NCBI GenBank assembly: GCA_002256205.1
Contig: NKIW01000005.1
Span: forward strand, 248,001 to 312,000
DNA length: 64,000 nt
Origin: Rhizobiales bacterium PAR1
GTDB lineage: Bacteria > Pseudomonadota > Alphaproteobacteria > Rhizobiales > Beijerinckiaceae
Reading direction: 5' to 3'
Position numbers and translations under genes: made by a program. The notes beneath the pieces are model-generated. The model was given only the letters and a program-made list of their open reading frames with translations, ran no database searches and was not told where the DNA came from. Below, piece by piece: positions 39,167-48,244 of this stretch; the first letter of the stretch is position 1, and each line of letters opens with the position of its first letter.

Positions 39167-40041
39167 ACCGTCCGCTCCTCGACCCGGCCCATCAGGCCCT
39201 GCGGACGGAAGAGGATGATCACCACCAGCAAGAGCAGAGGCACCGCCGCGCGGTATTGCGCTGAGACATAAGCCGCGCAGAGGTTATCGAGAATCCCGAG
39301 CAGCACTCCGCCGACCATTGCACCGCGCGCCTGATTGAACCCGCCGATGATCGCCGCGACGAAGGCCGCAAGGCCGAGGGTCTCGCCGTTGGTGAATTTC
39401 GCGAGATAGATCGGGCTGATCAGGATAGAAGCGATCGCGCAGAGGATCGAGTTGATCAGGAACGTGTAGAGGATCATCCGCTCAACCTCGATGCCGAGGA
39501 TGCGCGCCACGGTCGGGTTCTGCGCGGTCGCCTGCATCATCCGTCCGAGGCGCGTGTGCTGCAAGAACCCGTGCAGCGCTCCAACGACGACCAGCGCGAC
39601 CACCAGCAACGCCAGACTTTGCGCAGAAAATACCGTGCCGAAAATCGTGATGTCATGATCCGCGACCAGCGATGGGAAGGGCTGCGCCTGCGAGGAGTAA
39701 AAATCCTTCACCGCTTCCCGCATGAAAAGCGAAAGCGCGATGGTCGAGACTACCAACGGCAGAACACCATGCTTGAGCATGGGGTCAACAATGACCCGCT
39801 TGAACAGCACCCCTAGAACCAGCGCCGCCACCGCAATGCCGATCAGCGCCGCAATGGGAAAAGAGAGTCCCAGCACTTTTATCGCGACGAGTACGAAGAA
39901 GGCGGGGATCATCACGAACTCGCCTTGTGCGAAGTTGATGGTCTGCGAGGTCTGCCAGAGCAGCGAAAACCCTACAGCCACAAGGGCATAGATGGCGCCG
40001 GTCGCCAGGCCCGAGACCAGCAATTGCAGGAAGGAGGACAT
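39163..40041 (-). CDS. livH: Branched-chain amino acid-type ABC permease (LivH)
   Basis: A 292-residue inner-membrane permease, partner of LivM, with the family sequence VGFSLLWQTSQTINFAQGEFVMI near the N-terminus and EVERMILYTFLINS in the middle. The ATG at 40041 is preceded by GGAGC; the open frame continues to 40101 without a good site. It lies about 90 bp downstream of the binding-protein gene. Confidence 0.93.
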   Translation of the reverse strand: MSSFLQLLVSGLATGAIYALVAVGFSLLWQTSQTINFAQGEFVMIPAFFVLVAIKVLGLSFPIAALIGIAVAALVLGVLFKRVIVDPMLKHGVLPLVVSTIALSLFMREAVKDFYSSQAQPFPSLVADHDITIFGTVFSAQSLALLVVALVVVGALHGFLQHTRLGRMMQATAQNPTVARILGIEVERMILYTFLINSILCAIASILISPIYLAKFTNGETLGLAAFVAAIIGGFNQARGAMVGGVLLGILDNLCAAYVSAQYRAAVPLLLLVVIILFRPQGLMGRVEERTV

Positions 40042-40133
40042 GAAATGCTCCGCTTGGGCAGCGACCCTTATCGACCGGCGGAATGGCCGGTCGCGGATCA
40101 TGTTGCGGTGTGGAAACCGGCTGGTGCGCTGGC

Positions 40134-41312
40134 TTATTTGCCAAGCTTTGGCAGCACTTCAACGACCTTCTGTTTGCCGCCGACGACCTCGCCGAGGAAG
40201 CTCGCGCGGTCAATGTCCCCGTTTGCATCCCAGGTCGAATTCATCAGGATGCCGGGCTCCTGCTCCGGTGTGATCGTCAGGCCATGCATCGCATCGGCGA
40301 GGGCCTTGCTGTCGAACTTGCCGAGCTTTTCGGTCGCATGCTTGATCGCATAAACAGCGATGTAGCCTTTGATGCCATTGTGATCATTGGCATAATTGAA
40401 GCGCTTCTTGAACTTCTCACCGAAGGCGTTGAGCGCGGGGATCGGCGCATCCGAGGTCAGGCCGACATGGCCCTTGACGCCGTTGGCGGCATCACCCGCC
40501 AGCTCGATGACCTTCTGACTCAGCAGCGTCGTCTCGCCGATCAGCGAGCCCTTGAGCGACTGCTTGCGGGCTTCTTTCAGGAAGCGCGCGCTCTCTTCCT
40601 CGTTGGTATAAACGAAGACGGCATCGGCATTCGCGGCCTTGAGCTTGACGACGTCCGCCGCGAAATCGACCTGACCGGATTCAGTGGAGATATCCGCTAC
40701 GACCTTGATGTTGCGCGAGGCCATTTCCTTAACGAAATTGTCGCGACCGCCCTTGCCGAAGTCGTTGTTGACCCAGAGCACGGCGACGGTTTGTGCCTTG
40801 AGGCCATCACGGATGTAGTTGGCGATTTTCGGCATCGAGAACTGCTGGCCGAAGGCGGTGCGGAACACAAACTTGTTGCCACGCTGGGTGATCGCCGAGG
40901 CTTCGCCACCAACAAATTCGGGAATTTCATTCTGCTGCGCCAGCGCCATCGTCACCAGCACCGAGCCCGAGAACACCGGGCCGAGGATGACATAGGGCTT
41001 GTCATCCATCACCTTCTGCACCTGCGCGCGGGCTACCGAAGCGTCCGACTGCGTATCGAGATGCGGCACGTTGAGCTTCTTGCCGAGAATGCCGCCCTTG
41101 GCGTTGATTTCCTCGACCGCGAGGATGATGCCATCACGCCAGTTGGTGCCGGAGACTGCGCCCGCACCGGAAAGCTCGACGATGTTCGGGATGAAAATTT
41201 CCTGCGCCGAGGCGCTCATCGCCGGCAGGCCAATCAGGCTCGCGAGCAGCATGCCGCCGAGCAGGCGCCGGCGCAGGGCACTCTTGCGCGCAAAATGGGT
41301 TGAAGTGGTCAT
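40134..41312 (-). CDS. ABC transporter substrate-binding protein (LivK-like)
   Basis: A 392-residue periplasmic binding protein of the peripla_BP_6 type. It has a signal peptide (LLGGMLLASLIGLPAMSASAQ) and a LivK-like fold with VELSGAGAVSGTNWRDGIIL at the ligand-binding lobe. Ligand unknown; the neighbours suggest a carboxylate. The ATG at 41312 has GGGAGGA upstream. It begins the livK-livH-livM-GlcG-AroE-SDR run and is preceded by a LysR gene and an LTTR-like dyad. Confidence 0.93.
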   Translation of the reverse strand: MTTSTHFARKSALRRRLLGGMLLASLIGLPAMSASAQEIFIPNIVELSGAGAVSGTNWRDGIILAVEEINAKGGILGKKLNVPHLDTQSDASVARAQVQKVMDDKPYVILGPVFSGSVLVTMALAQQNEIPEFVGGEASAITQRGNKFVFRTAFGQQFSMPKIANYIRDGLKAQTVAVLWVNNDFGKGGRDNFVKEMASRNIKVVADISTESGQVDFAADVVKLKAANADAVFVYTNEEESARFLKEARKQSLKGSLIGETTLLSQKVIELAGDAANGVKGHVGLTSDAPIPALNAFGEKFKKRFNYANDHNGIKGYIAVYAIKHATEKLGKFDSKALADAMHGLTITPEQEPGILMNSTWDANGDIDRASFLGEVVGGKQKVVEVLPKLGK

Positions 41313-41458
41313 CTCATCGTCCTCCCGGTTTCGGTTCCGCGTCACCGGCAGCCGGGCGCAGAACTCATTGAACAGATTGCGCCCCGACAAAAGGCGATCT
41401 TCGGGCAGAAAGCTAGCACGGGTTATGCCGTGCTGCGATGACCATTTCATGCATAGAA

Positions 41459-41475
41459 CATAACATGATGTTATG
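41459..41475. promoter_or_regulatory. LysR-type operator dyad (T-N11-A)
   Basis: CATAAC-ATGAT-GTTATG is a perfect 6-bp-arm dyad and contains the T-N11-A LysR motif. It lies between the LysR stop and the livK start, 147 bp ahead of livK. Confidence 0.6.
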
Positions 41476-41477
41476 CT

Positions 41478-42377
41478 TTAGCCGTCCCGTACCTCGGCCA
41501 GCATCTCTTCGCGCAGGAGCTTGAGGAACGTCTCGGCATGGCGCGAGAGCGGACGATCCGCGCGTGTCGCGACAAAGGCTTCGAAGGATGTCGGCTCGCG
41601 AATTTTGAGCACCTTCACGTCTGGCAGGTTGCCGCGCGCCACCGCGAACTGGTCGATGATCGAGACGCCGAGTCCTGCCCGCACGAGGCCCGTGGTGGTG
41701 ACGCCGAAGCGCACGCTCATCGTCATCTTGAAAGGGATATCGAGCCGGCGAAAAACCTCCGTGGTGATCCGCCCGTAAGGATCATCCGGGTTGACGCCAA
41801 CCAGCGGGTATTCCGCAATCTCCGCCGCGGATACCACATCCTGCGTCGCAAGCGGATGGCCGCACGGCACAATGCAGCGCAGGCTGCCCTTTGCAAGCGA
41901 GACAACATCAATGCCGGGATGCTCGAAGCTGTAGCTCAGCACCACGAGTTCGCATTTGCCGAGCAGCAGGTAATCCTGCGCCTCCTGCACCTTGAGGATA
42001 TCCAGATCGATGCCGAGATCGGGGTAGCGCTCCCGCAACCGCTTCAAGGCGCGCGGCACCATGATGTTCGACATCGAGGGCACCGAGGCAAGGCGGAACT
42101 CGATGCCGCCGCCGCGATCAACGCGCCTGAGGACATAGTGCAAGTCATCGACGCGCTGATAGACGCTGTTGATCTGCTCGAAAATATCTTCAGCCTCGGG
42201 GGTTGGGAAATAGCGGTTCTGCTTGCGCTCGAAGAGCTTCAGATTGAGCGAGCGCTCGGTGTATTTCATGAGCCGGCTGATGCCCGGTGCCGAAACGCCC
42301 AACAGCTTCGCCGCACCGGCAATCGTGCCCGCGATCATCACGGCGCGGATCACCTCGATCTGGCGCAGCGTCAGCAT
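41478..42377 (-). CDS. LysR family transcriptional regulator
   Basis: A 299-residue LTTR with an N-terminal winged helix (MLTLRQIEVIRAVMIAGTIA, then SAPGISRLMKYTERSL) and a substrate-binding-like effector domain. The ATG at 42377 was chosen because the family starts there. It is followed by the livK operon after 165 bp containing an LTTR-like dyad, and preceded by the deaminase gene (13 bp). It probably activates the liv-type operon in response to its substrate; this is inferred from position. Confidence 0.92.
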   Translation of the reverse strand: MLTLRQIEVIRAVMIAGTIAGAAKLLGVSAPGISRLMKYTERSLNLKLFERKQNRYFPTPEAEDIFEQINSVYQRVDDLHYVLRRVDRGGGIEFRLASVPSMSNIMVPRALKRLRERYPDLGIDLDILKVQEAQDYLLLGKCELVVLSYSFEHPGIDVVSLAKGSLRCIVPCGHPLATQDVVSAAEIAEYPLVGVNPDDPYGRITTEVFRRLDIPFKMTMSVRFGVTTTGLVRAGLGVSIIDQFAVARGNLPDVKVLKIREPTSFEAFVATRADRPLSRHAETFLKLLREEMLAEVRDG

Positions 42378-42390
42378 GTCTTGGCCCGGC

Positions 42391-42945
42391 TCAGGGTTTT
42401 GGGTTGAGAAAGACGAGTTCAACCCCGCCTTCCTCAAGGATGATGCGGGAGCGGGGGAATGATGCGCCCCAGACCGGATCGTCGAGCGGCGGCGGATAGG
42501 TCACCAGCGTTTCAATCCCGCTGATGACAATGGCACGGGCGCAATCGACGCAGGGGAACAGCGTCGAGGCGATACGCCCGCCAGCAAGCGCCCGCCCGGC
42601 ACGGGCGGCGGTGAAAATCGCGTTGCGCTCGGCGTGTTCCATCCACACGAAGCGCCCGTCACCCGCATGGCGTTCATCGAGATCGGCAACCCCTTTGGGG
42701 AAGGTGTTGCAGGCAGCAATTGGCGCGCCGTCATCGCAGATAAGGATCGCTGCGCCGACCTTTCGTATCCGGTTGGGGCTTGTTTGCGCTGCCACAAAGG
42801 CAAGCTGCATCAGGGCTTCGTCGTCCAAGGCAATCTCCCGTACAACCTGCTTCCGGCGCCACAGCTCCATGGCTAGCAGAATGTCGGGCCGCCGCAAGCG
42901 TCTGGCGCGGTGCACAAGACTCACCACCGCCGCTTCCTTCAGCAT
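42391..42945 (-). CDS. Cytidine/deoxycytidylate deaminase family protein
   Basis: A protein of up to 184 residues with the zinc-deaminase motifs HAE (H104, E106 in EHAERNAI) and PCVDC (C132, C135). Family members deaminate dCMP, cytidine, guanine or riboflavin intermediates; the substrate cannot be fixed. The ATG at 42945 gives the longest version; an ATG at 42870 would give a 159-residue protein beginning MELWRRKQ. It is divergent from the NMT1-type transporter operon and ends 13 bp before the LysR start, so it may be cotranscribed with it. It is an odd companion for catabolic genes. Confidence 0.86.
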   Translation of the reverse strand: MLKEAAVVSLVHRARRLRRPDILLAMELWRRKQVVREIALDDEALMQLAFVAAQTSPNRIRKVGAAILICDDGAPIAACNTFPKGVADLDERHAGDGRFVWMEHAERNAIFTAARAGRALAGGRIASTLFPCVDCARAIVISGIETLVTYPPPLDDPVWGASFPRSRIILEEGGVELVFLNPKP

Positions 42946-42974
42946 CTTGCCGAAAGCCTGTGCTTGTTCGAAAA

Positions 42975-43002
42975 ATCAGAACGCATATCTCGAAAATCTG
43001 AT
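42975..43002. promoter_or_regulatory. Inverted repeat in the divergent deaminase/ABC operon promoter
   Basis: ATCAGA-N16-TCTGAT forms a dyad, and the two halves also share the direct element CGAAAA(A)ATC. It lies about 85 bp ahead of the binding-protein gene. It could be an operator for one of the LysR proteins. Confidence 0.35.
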
Positions 43003-43085
43003 CTTACGCGCACGCCTCTTTCATGATCTAGTCTCGTTCCGGATCATGCGGCCGCGTGTTGCGGCCCGGAATCGAGGGGCTTCAC

Positions 43086-44102
43086 ATGACATCGATGAAC
43101 CGTCGCAGCCTGTTAAAAACCGGGGCGGCCGCATTGGCGGCAGGGCCGCTGGTAAGCTTTGATGCTACTGCTCAAGGCAAACCGGTGGTGAACCTCCAGC
43201 TCGGCTGGTTGCTTTCCGGCAACCAGATCGGCGAGGTCGCCGCCAAGGCGATGGGCTTCTATGAGGCCGAGGGGATCGAGCTGAAATTCCAGGCTGGGGG
43301 GCCAAATATCGACGGTGTTGCTGTTGTGGCCGCCGGGCGGTTCGAGACCGGACAGGTCTCTTCCAGTCCCTCGCTGATGCTCGCAGCGTCGCAGGATATT
43401 CCGATCAAGTGCTTCGCCACCGGCGCACAGGTGCACCCCTACACGTTCTTTTCGTTGAAAAAGAACCCGGTGCGCGAGCCGAAAGATCTTGTCGGCAAGA
43501 AGGTCGGCATTCAGGCGACGGGCGTCATCCTGCTACGCGCGCTGCTCGCCAAGAACAAGATCGCCGAGAAGGATGTCACCATCGTCACGATCGGTGCGGA
43601 TATGGCACCGCTGCTGACCGGGCAGGTCGATGTCGTCACCGGCTGGCTAACGAATACCACTGCGCTCAAGGTGCTGGGCGACCAGCGCGTCGATATGCGT
43701 TTGTGGGATACCGGCGTGAAGCTCTATGCACTCCCCTATTACGCAACAAGCGAGACGCTGAAGAACAAGGCGGATCTCGTCGCCAAGTTCCTCCGCGCCA
43801 CGGCGAAGGGCTGGGCCTATGCCCATGCCAACCCGGAAAAGGCGGTGGATTTCCTTGTCAAGGAATTCCCCAACCTCAACCGTGCCGATGAGCTCGAAGC
43901 CGCGCCGGTGATGCTGAAATACGCCTTCTCCGAGAAGACGAAGGCCGAAGGCTGGGGCACGATGGACCCCGCCGTCTGGGCCGACCAGATTGCGCTTTAT
44001 GCCGAGCTGGGGCAGTTCACCAAGCGCGTGCCGAAGCTTGAGGAAGTCATGACGATGGATATCCTCAAGGCCACCGCCGACGCCCGCCCGAAGATCGGCT
44101 GA
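43086..44102 (+). CDS. ABC transporter substrate-binding protein (NMT1/SsuA-like)
   Basis: A 338-residue periplasmic binding protein. The N-terminus MTSMNRRSLLKTGAAALAAG is a twin-arginine-type signal, and the mature part has the NMT1/THI5-like fold (NLQLGWLLSGNQIGEVAAKAMGF). Relatives bind taurine, alkanesulfonates, nitrate, pyrimidine precursors or aromatic acids. GAGGGG precedes the ATG at 43086. It opens a plus-strand operon that continues with ATPase, permease and three catabolic enzymes. Confidence 0.9.
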   Translation: MTSMNRRSLLKTGAAALAAGPLVSFDATAQGKPVVNLQLGWLLSGNQIGEVAAKAMGFYEAEGIELKFQAGGPNIDGVAVVAAGRFETGQVSSSPSLMLAASQDIPIKCFATGAQVHPYTFFSLKKNPVREPKDLVGKKVGIQATGVILLRALLAKNKIAEKDVTIVTIGADMAPLLTGQVDVVTGWLTNTTALKVLGDQRVDMRLWDTGVKLYALPYYATSETLKNKADLVAKFLRATAKGWAYAHANPEKAVDFLVKEFPNLNRADELEAAPVMLKYAFSEKTKAEGWGTMDPAVWADQIALYAELGQFTKRVPKLEEVMTMDILKATADARPKIG

Positions 44103-44109
44103 GCCTGAT

Positions 44110-44889
44110 ATGACCGCGCCCGCTGTCGATTGCCGCCATGTATCCGTTCGCTTCCTGAGCGAACGGCGCACGGTTACGGCCCTCGATGATGTCTCGTTTT
44201 CCGTCGAGCCGGGTGGCTTCACGAGCCTTCTTGGTCCTTCGGGCTGCGGAAAATCAACGCTGCTGCGCGTCGTTGCGGATCTGATTGCCCCGTCGGAGGG
44301 CGATGTCACCGTACTTGGCACCTCGCCGGAAGAGGCGCGCAAGGCGCGTGCGCTTGGCTTTGTGTTTCAGGATGCGGCGCTGCTGCCTTGGCGCACGGCG
44401 CTGCAGAATGTTGAGCTCCCGCTCGAAGTTGGTGGCACGCGTGCCTTGCCGAAAGGCTCCGCAACGCCAAAAGAACTCCTCGCTCTGGTCGGGCTTGCAG
44501 GGTGGGAGAACAGCTTCCCACATGAACTCTCGGGCGGCATGCGCCAACGCGTCGCCATCGCCCGCGCACTGCTCGGCGGGCCGCGCCTCCTGCTGATGGA
44601 TGAGCCTTTCGGCGCGCTCGATGAAATCACCCGCGATCGCCTCAATGAGGAACTCCGTCGCATCTGGACCGAGACGGGCGCTACCATCCTTTTCGTGACG
44701 CATTCGGTCTACGAGGCGGTGTTTCTTGCTGATCAGGTGCTCGTGCTCTCGGCCAATCCGGGGCGTGTCGCGGCCGTCGAAAAGATCGACCTGCCGAAGG
44801 CCCGGCCCCTCTCGATCCGCGAAACGCCGGAATTTGTGGCGATTGCTGCGCGTATGCGCGGCTATCTCGGGAAGGGTACGCATGAGTGA
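44110..44889 (+). CDS. ABC transporter ATP-binding protein (SsuB/TauB-like)
   Basis: A 259-residue ABC ATPase with Walker A GPSGCGKST, signature LSGGMRQRVAIARALL and Walker B LLLMDEPFGALDE; a D loop and the H-loop His (VTHSVYEAVF) follow. It energises import with the neighbouring permease. It starts 7 bp after the binding-protein gene and overlaps the permease by eight bases. Confidence 0.95.
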   Translation: MTAPAVDCRHVSVRFLSERRTVTALDDVSFSVEPGGFTSLLGPSGCGKSTLLRVVADLIAPSEGDVTVLGTSPEEARKARALGFVFQDAALLPWRTALQNVELPLEVGGTRALPKGSATPKELLALVGLAGWENSFPHELSGGMRQRVAIARALLGGPRLLLMDEPFGALDEITRDRLNEELRRIWTETGATILFVTHSVYEAVFLADQVLVLSANPGRVAAVEKIDLPKARPLSIRETPEFVAIAARMRGYLGKGTHE

Positions 44890-45718
44890 AATGGCGATGT
44901 CTCCCTCCCGCGAAGCCGCGATAAGAGCCGAGCGGGACGCCTTCTTGGCGCGCCAGAAATCGGCACGGCTCAAGCGTCGCCTGCTGCCGCTGGCGGGTGT
45001 AATTGGCCTTATCGGGCTTTGGGCATTGCTGGTTTACGTGCTCAAAGTCCCGCCCTTCGTCGCGCCCTCGCCGCAGCTTGTTGCCGTGACACTGGTGACG
45101 AAATTCGACGTGCTGATGACTAACCTCTTCCCCACGGCGGTCGAGGCCATCGCGGGTTTCCTGCTCGGCAATTTCGCGGCGATCCTCATCGCGACGGTTT
45201 TCGTGCATAAAAAATCGCTGGAGCAGGCGTTCTTTCCTGTCGTCGTGCTGATCAACACCATTCCTGTGGTAGCGAAAGCGCCGATCCTTGTGCTGCTGCT
45301 CGGCAATGGCATGGAGCCAAAAATCGCGATTGCAGCTCTGATCTGTTTCTTCCCGACGTTGGTGAACATGGTACGCGGGCTCGAAAGCGTGAACCCGCAG
45401 GCGCTCGAACTCATGCGCGTGCTCTCGGCCTCCAAGACCGAGACCTTCTTCAAACTTCGGCTGCTCAATGCGCTGCCTTACCTCTTCTCGGCGTTAAAAA
45501 TTGCAGCCTCGACCGCCGTGATCGGCGCCATCGTCGGCGAATGGATTGGCTCCACGACCGGCATCGGCGCGCTGATCATCCAGTCCACTTACAATTTCGA
45601 CAGCGCGATGCTTTACGCCACGGTGATCGTGGGTTCGGCGTTTTCCGTGCTGTTTTTCCTCGCCATCACGCTGGCCGAGCGCCTTGTCGTGCGCTGGCAG
45701 CCGGCATCCGGCCATTAA
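44882..45718 (+). CDS. ABC transporter permease (SsuC/TauC-like)
   Basis: A 278-residue inner-membrane permease with about six membrane segments and the BPD_transp_1 EAA loop (MRVLSASKTETFFKLRLLNA). It forms an importer with the two preceding genes. The ATG at 44882 lies inside the end of the ATPase gene; an open frame reaches 44726 but would overlap the ATPase coding sequence. The oxidoreductase gene follows after 13 bp. Confidence 0.93.
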   Translation: MSEMAMSPSREAAIRAERDAFLARQKSARLKRRLLPLAGVIGLIGLWALLVYVLKVPPFVAPSPQLVAVTLVTKFDVLMTNLFPTAVEAIAGFLLGNFAAILIATVFVHKKSLEQAFFPVVVLINTIPVVAKAPILVLLLGNGMEPKIAIAALICFFPTLVNMVRGLESVNPQALELMRVLSASKTETFFKLRLLNALPYLFSALKIAASTAVIGAIVGEWIGSTTGIGALIIQSTYNFDSAMLYATVIVGSAFSVLFFLAITLAERLVVRWQPASGH

Positions 45719-45731
45719 TCGGAGAATGCTC

Positions 45732-47084
45732 ATGGATATCGGACAAGCCGTTCAGGAATCCGCGGGTTCGGTGCCCGTTGTCGCCAAGTCGGATGTTGTC
45801 GTTGTCGGCGGCGGTCCGGCCGGCTTTTCGGCCGCGATTGCCGCACGGCGCGAGGGCTGCTCGGTTACGCTGATCGAGCGCTACCCCTACCTTGGCGGGC
45901 TCGCCTCCGGCGGCATGGTGCTCGTGCTCGATGACATGAACAATGGTTATGAGGTGACGGTCACTGGCACCTGCATGGAAATGATCGAGCGCATGGCGCG
46001 TGTCGGCACCTGCGTCTATCCGCCGAAGGAGGATCAGCGGCAGGGCTGGGATGTCCATAAGAAATGGGCGCCCTGGGGCCTCTTCGATTTCCGCTCTTCC
46101 TCAAAGCCGATGCCCATCGTCATGGCCGCAGCCTTTGATCCCGATGGCTGGAAGCGTGCCTCGAACGAGATGATCAGCGAGGCTGGCGTCGATGTGCGGC
46201 TCCACTCGTGGTTCTCGAAGGCGATTGTTCGCGATGGCGCGATCAAGGGCGTGATCTGCGAGACCAAGGCCGGGCGGCAGGCGATTCTGGGTGATGTCAT
46301 CATCGACACCTCCGGCGATCTCGATGTCGCGGCAGCAGCCGGCGCACGTTTCACCGAGGGCGCCTATATGATCACCACTGTCTTCCGCCTCGGCGGGGTG
46401 GATGCCGAGGAAGCCGAGCGCTTCCGCTATGAGGAGCCGGAAGCCTTTGCGATCCTCGACAAGCAGGCCAAGAAGGTCATTGGCGGTTCTTGGGATCGCT
46501 GGTGGCTGAAGACGCCACTGCCCGGTATCATCTGGTGCAATTGCCCACATATGACCGGGTATGACGCGATGAAAGTCGAGGATCAGACCCGAGCCGATTT
46601 CGAGGGTCGCAAGCGCATATATGCGCTAGTGGAGTTTGTCCGCGCAAAGATGCCGGGGTTCAAAAACGCCCATGTGATTGACGTTGCCCCGCAGCTCGGT
46701 GTGCGTCAGACGCGGCTCCTGCAGGGCGAATACGTTGTCACCAAGGATGACGTGAACAATCGCGTTCACTTCGCCGATACCGTGGCGCGCGGGCGGGATT
46801 ATTACACACCCTACCGTTCAATGCTGCCGCAGGATATCGAAGGCCTGATTGTCGCCGGGCGCCATTATTCGGCAACCGAGTCGGCGCAGAAACTAAGCCG
46901 TGAAATCCCGCCCTGCATGTCGATGGGGCAATCCGCCGGCGTTGCGGCAGCGCTCGCGCTTTCCGGCGGTATCGCCTTGCGCAAGGTCGATCCCAAGGCG
47001 ATCTGCGCCCGCGTTCGGGCGCAGGGGGGTGATCCGGGTGATCAGCCCTCCGCCAATGCTACTCTGATGGAGACTGCCGCGTGA
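45732..47084 (+). CDS. FAD-dependent oxidoreductase (PF12831-type)
   Basis: A 450-residue flavoprotein. The dinucleotide-binding motif is VVGGGPAGFSAAIAARREG, followed by ERYPYLGGLASGGMV; the C-terminal end has GRHYSATESAQKLSRE and GQSAGVAAALAL. These match the FAD_oxidored (PF12831) family, whose reactions are mostly unknown. No signal peptide is seen. The ATG at 45732 has CGGAG seven bases upstream. Its position between the importer and the CoA-transferase suggests oxidation of the imported compound before CoA activation. Confidence 0.88.
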   Translation: MDIGQAVQESAGSVPVVAKSDVVVVGGGPAGFSAAIAARREGCSVTLIERYPYLGGLASGGMVLVLDDMNNGYEVTVTGTCMEMIERMARVGTCVYPPKEDQRQGWDVHKKWAPWGLFDFRSSSKPMPIVMAAAFDPDGWKRASNEMISEAGVDVRLHSWFSKAIVRDGAIKGVICETKAGRQAILGDVIIDTSGDLDVAAAAGARFTEGAYMITTVFRLGGVDAEEAERFRYEEPEAFAILDKQAKKVIGGSWDRWWLKTPLPGIIWCNCPHMTGYDAMKVEDQTRADFEGRKRIYALVEFVRAKMPGFKNAHVIDVAPQLGVRQTRLLQGEYVVTKDDVNNRVHFADTVARGRDYYTPYRSMLPQDIEGLIVAGRHYSATESAQKLSREIPPCMSMGQSAGVAAALALSGGIALRKVDPKAICARVRAQGGDPGDQPSANATLMETAA

Positions 47085-48244
47085 GCACCCCTGAGCTTCC
47101 CCTCCACGGCATCCGCATCATCGATTTCACACAGGTGATGATGGGGCCCGTCGCGACGCAGATGCTCGCGGATTACGGTGCCGATGTCATCAAGATCGAG
47201 AAGCCGGGCACGGGCGATCTCTCGCGCACGGCCTTCCCGAATGATCCCGCCGGGCTGCTCGGCCCGGTTTATTGCTCGCTCAACCGCAACAAGCGCTCGA
47301 TTGTACTCGATACCCGCAGCGCCGAGGGGCGCGCCGTGGTGCTCAAGCTGATCGAAGGCGCGGATGTCGTCGTCAACAATTTCCGCGCCGGGGTAATGGA
47401 GCGTCTCGGCTTCGGCTACGAGGACCTTTCAAAGCTCAATCCGCGCCTGATCTATGCTGTGGGCACCGGCTTCGGCCTCACCGGTCCCTACGCCCACAAG
47501 GGCGGGCAGGATGTGCTGGCGCAGGCGATGAGCGGCGTGATGTATCGTCGCTCGGATGACAGCCTGCCGCTCTCGATCCACTCGACCACCTTCGCCGATT
47601 ATTCCGCCGGCATGCATCTCGTGCAGGGCGTGCTGCTGGCACTGCTTCAACGGGCGAAAACCGGCAAGGGTCAGCGGATTTCGGTCTCGCTGCTCGATTC
47701 CATGCTCGCTGCGCAGACGCAGGAAGCCGCGGCGCAGATGATGCGCGGACGCGAGGTCAACTGGGGTGCGATGCCGCTTTCCGGCGTCTTCCCGACAACC
47801 GATGGTGCGGTCGTGATGGTCGGCGCCTTCAAGGCGCACCCCTTGCGCGATATCTCCACCGCGCTTGAAATCGACGATCTCTCGCTTGATCCGCGCTTCG
47901 TCGATCATCCGGCTCAGGTCAAGAACAAGGCCGCGCTGCATGCGATTTTCCGCGGGTGCTTCGCCGGCAAATCGACGGCCTACATGCTCGAACGGCTCGA
48001 AGCGCAGGACCTTCTCTGCGCGCCGGTCAAAACGCTCACCGAGGCGCTGGCCGATGAGCAGACCGCGATCAACGGCATGATCCTTGAAGCCGAGGGAGAG
48101 GTCGAGCGCATCCGCGTCGTCGGCTCGCCCGTGCATATGGAAGATGCCCCGGTAACAATCCGCATCGCGCCGGCGCAGCTCGGCCAATATACCGAGGCGG
48201 TGCTTGCCGAGCTCGGGCTCGCCAACACGAAAGCCGCTGAATAA
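47081..48244 (+). CDS. CaiB/BaiF family CoA-transferase (class III)
   Basis: A 387-residue family III CoA-transferase. The N-terminus has the family pattern HGIRIIDFTQVMMGPVATQ with DYGADVIKIEKP; the predicted catalytic Asp is D173 in FADYSAGMH, followed by LQRAKTGKGQRISVSLLDS. It would transfer CoA from an acyl-CoA donor to a carboxylate. It overlaps the oxidoreductase gene by four bases and the crotonase gene by one, so all three enzymes are translated in concert. Confidence 0.94.
   Translation: MSTPELPLHGIRIIDFTQVMMGPVATQMLADYGADVIKIEKPGTGDLSRTAFPNDPAGLLGPVYCSLNRNKRSIVLDTRSAEGRAVVLKLIEGADVVVNNFRAGVMERLGFGYEDLSKLNPRLIYAVGTGFGLTGPYAHKGGQDVLAQAMSGVMYRRSDDSLPLSIHSTTFADYSAGMHLVQGVLLALLQRAKTGKGQRISVSLLDSMLAAQTQEAAAQMMRGREVNWGAMPLSGVFPTTDGAVVMVGAFKAHPLRDISTALEIDDLSLDPRFVDHPAQVKNKAALHAIFRGCFAGKSTAYMLERLEAQDLLCAPVKTLTEALADEQTAINGMILEAEGEVERIRVVGSPVHMEDAPVTIRIAPAQLGQYTEAVLAELGLANTKAAE

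Noticed and set aside
37706-39271. 521-codon plus-strand open frame
   Set aside because: Antisense to livM and the GlcG-like gene, both with good family matches.
43086-45718. Taurine or sulfonate importer (tau/ssu)
   Set aside because: The transporter family fits, but no sulfonate dioxygenase or monooxygenase is present and the linked enzymes point to CoA-dependent catabolism.
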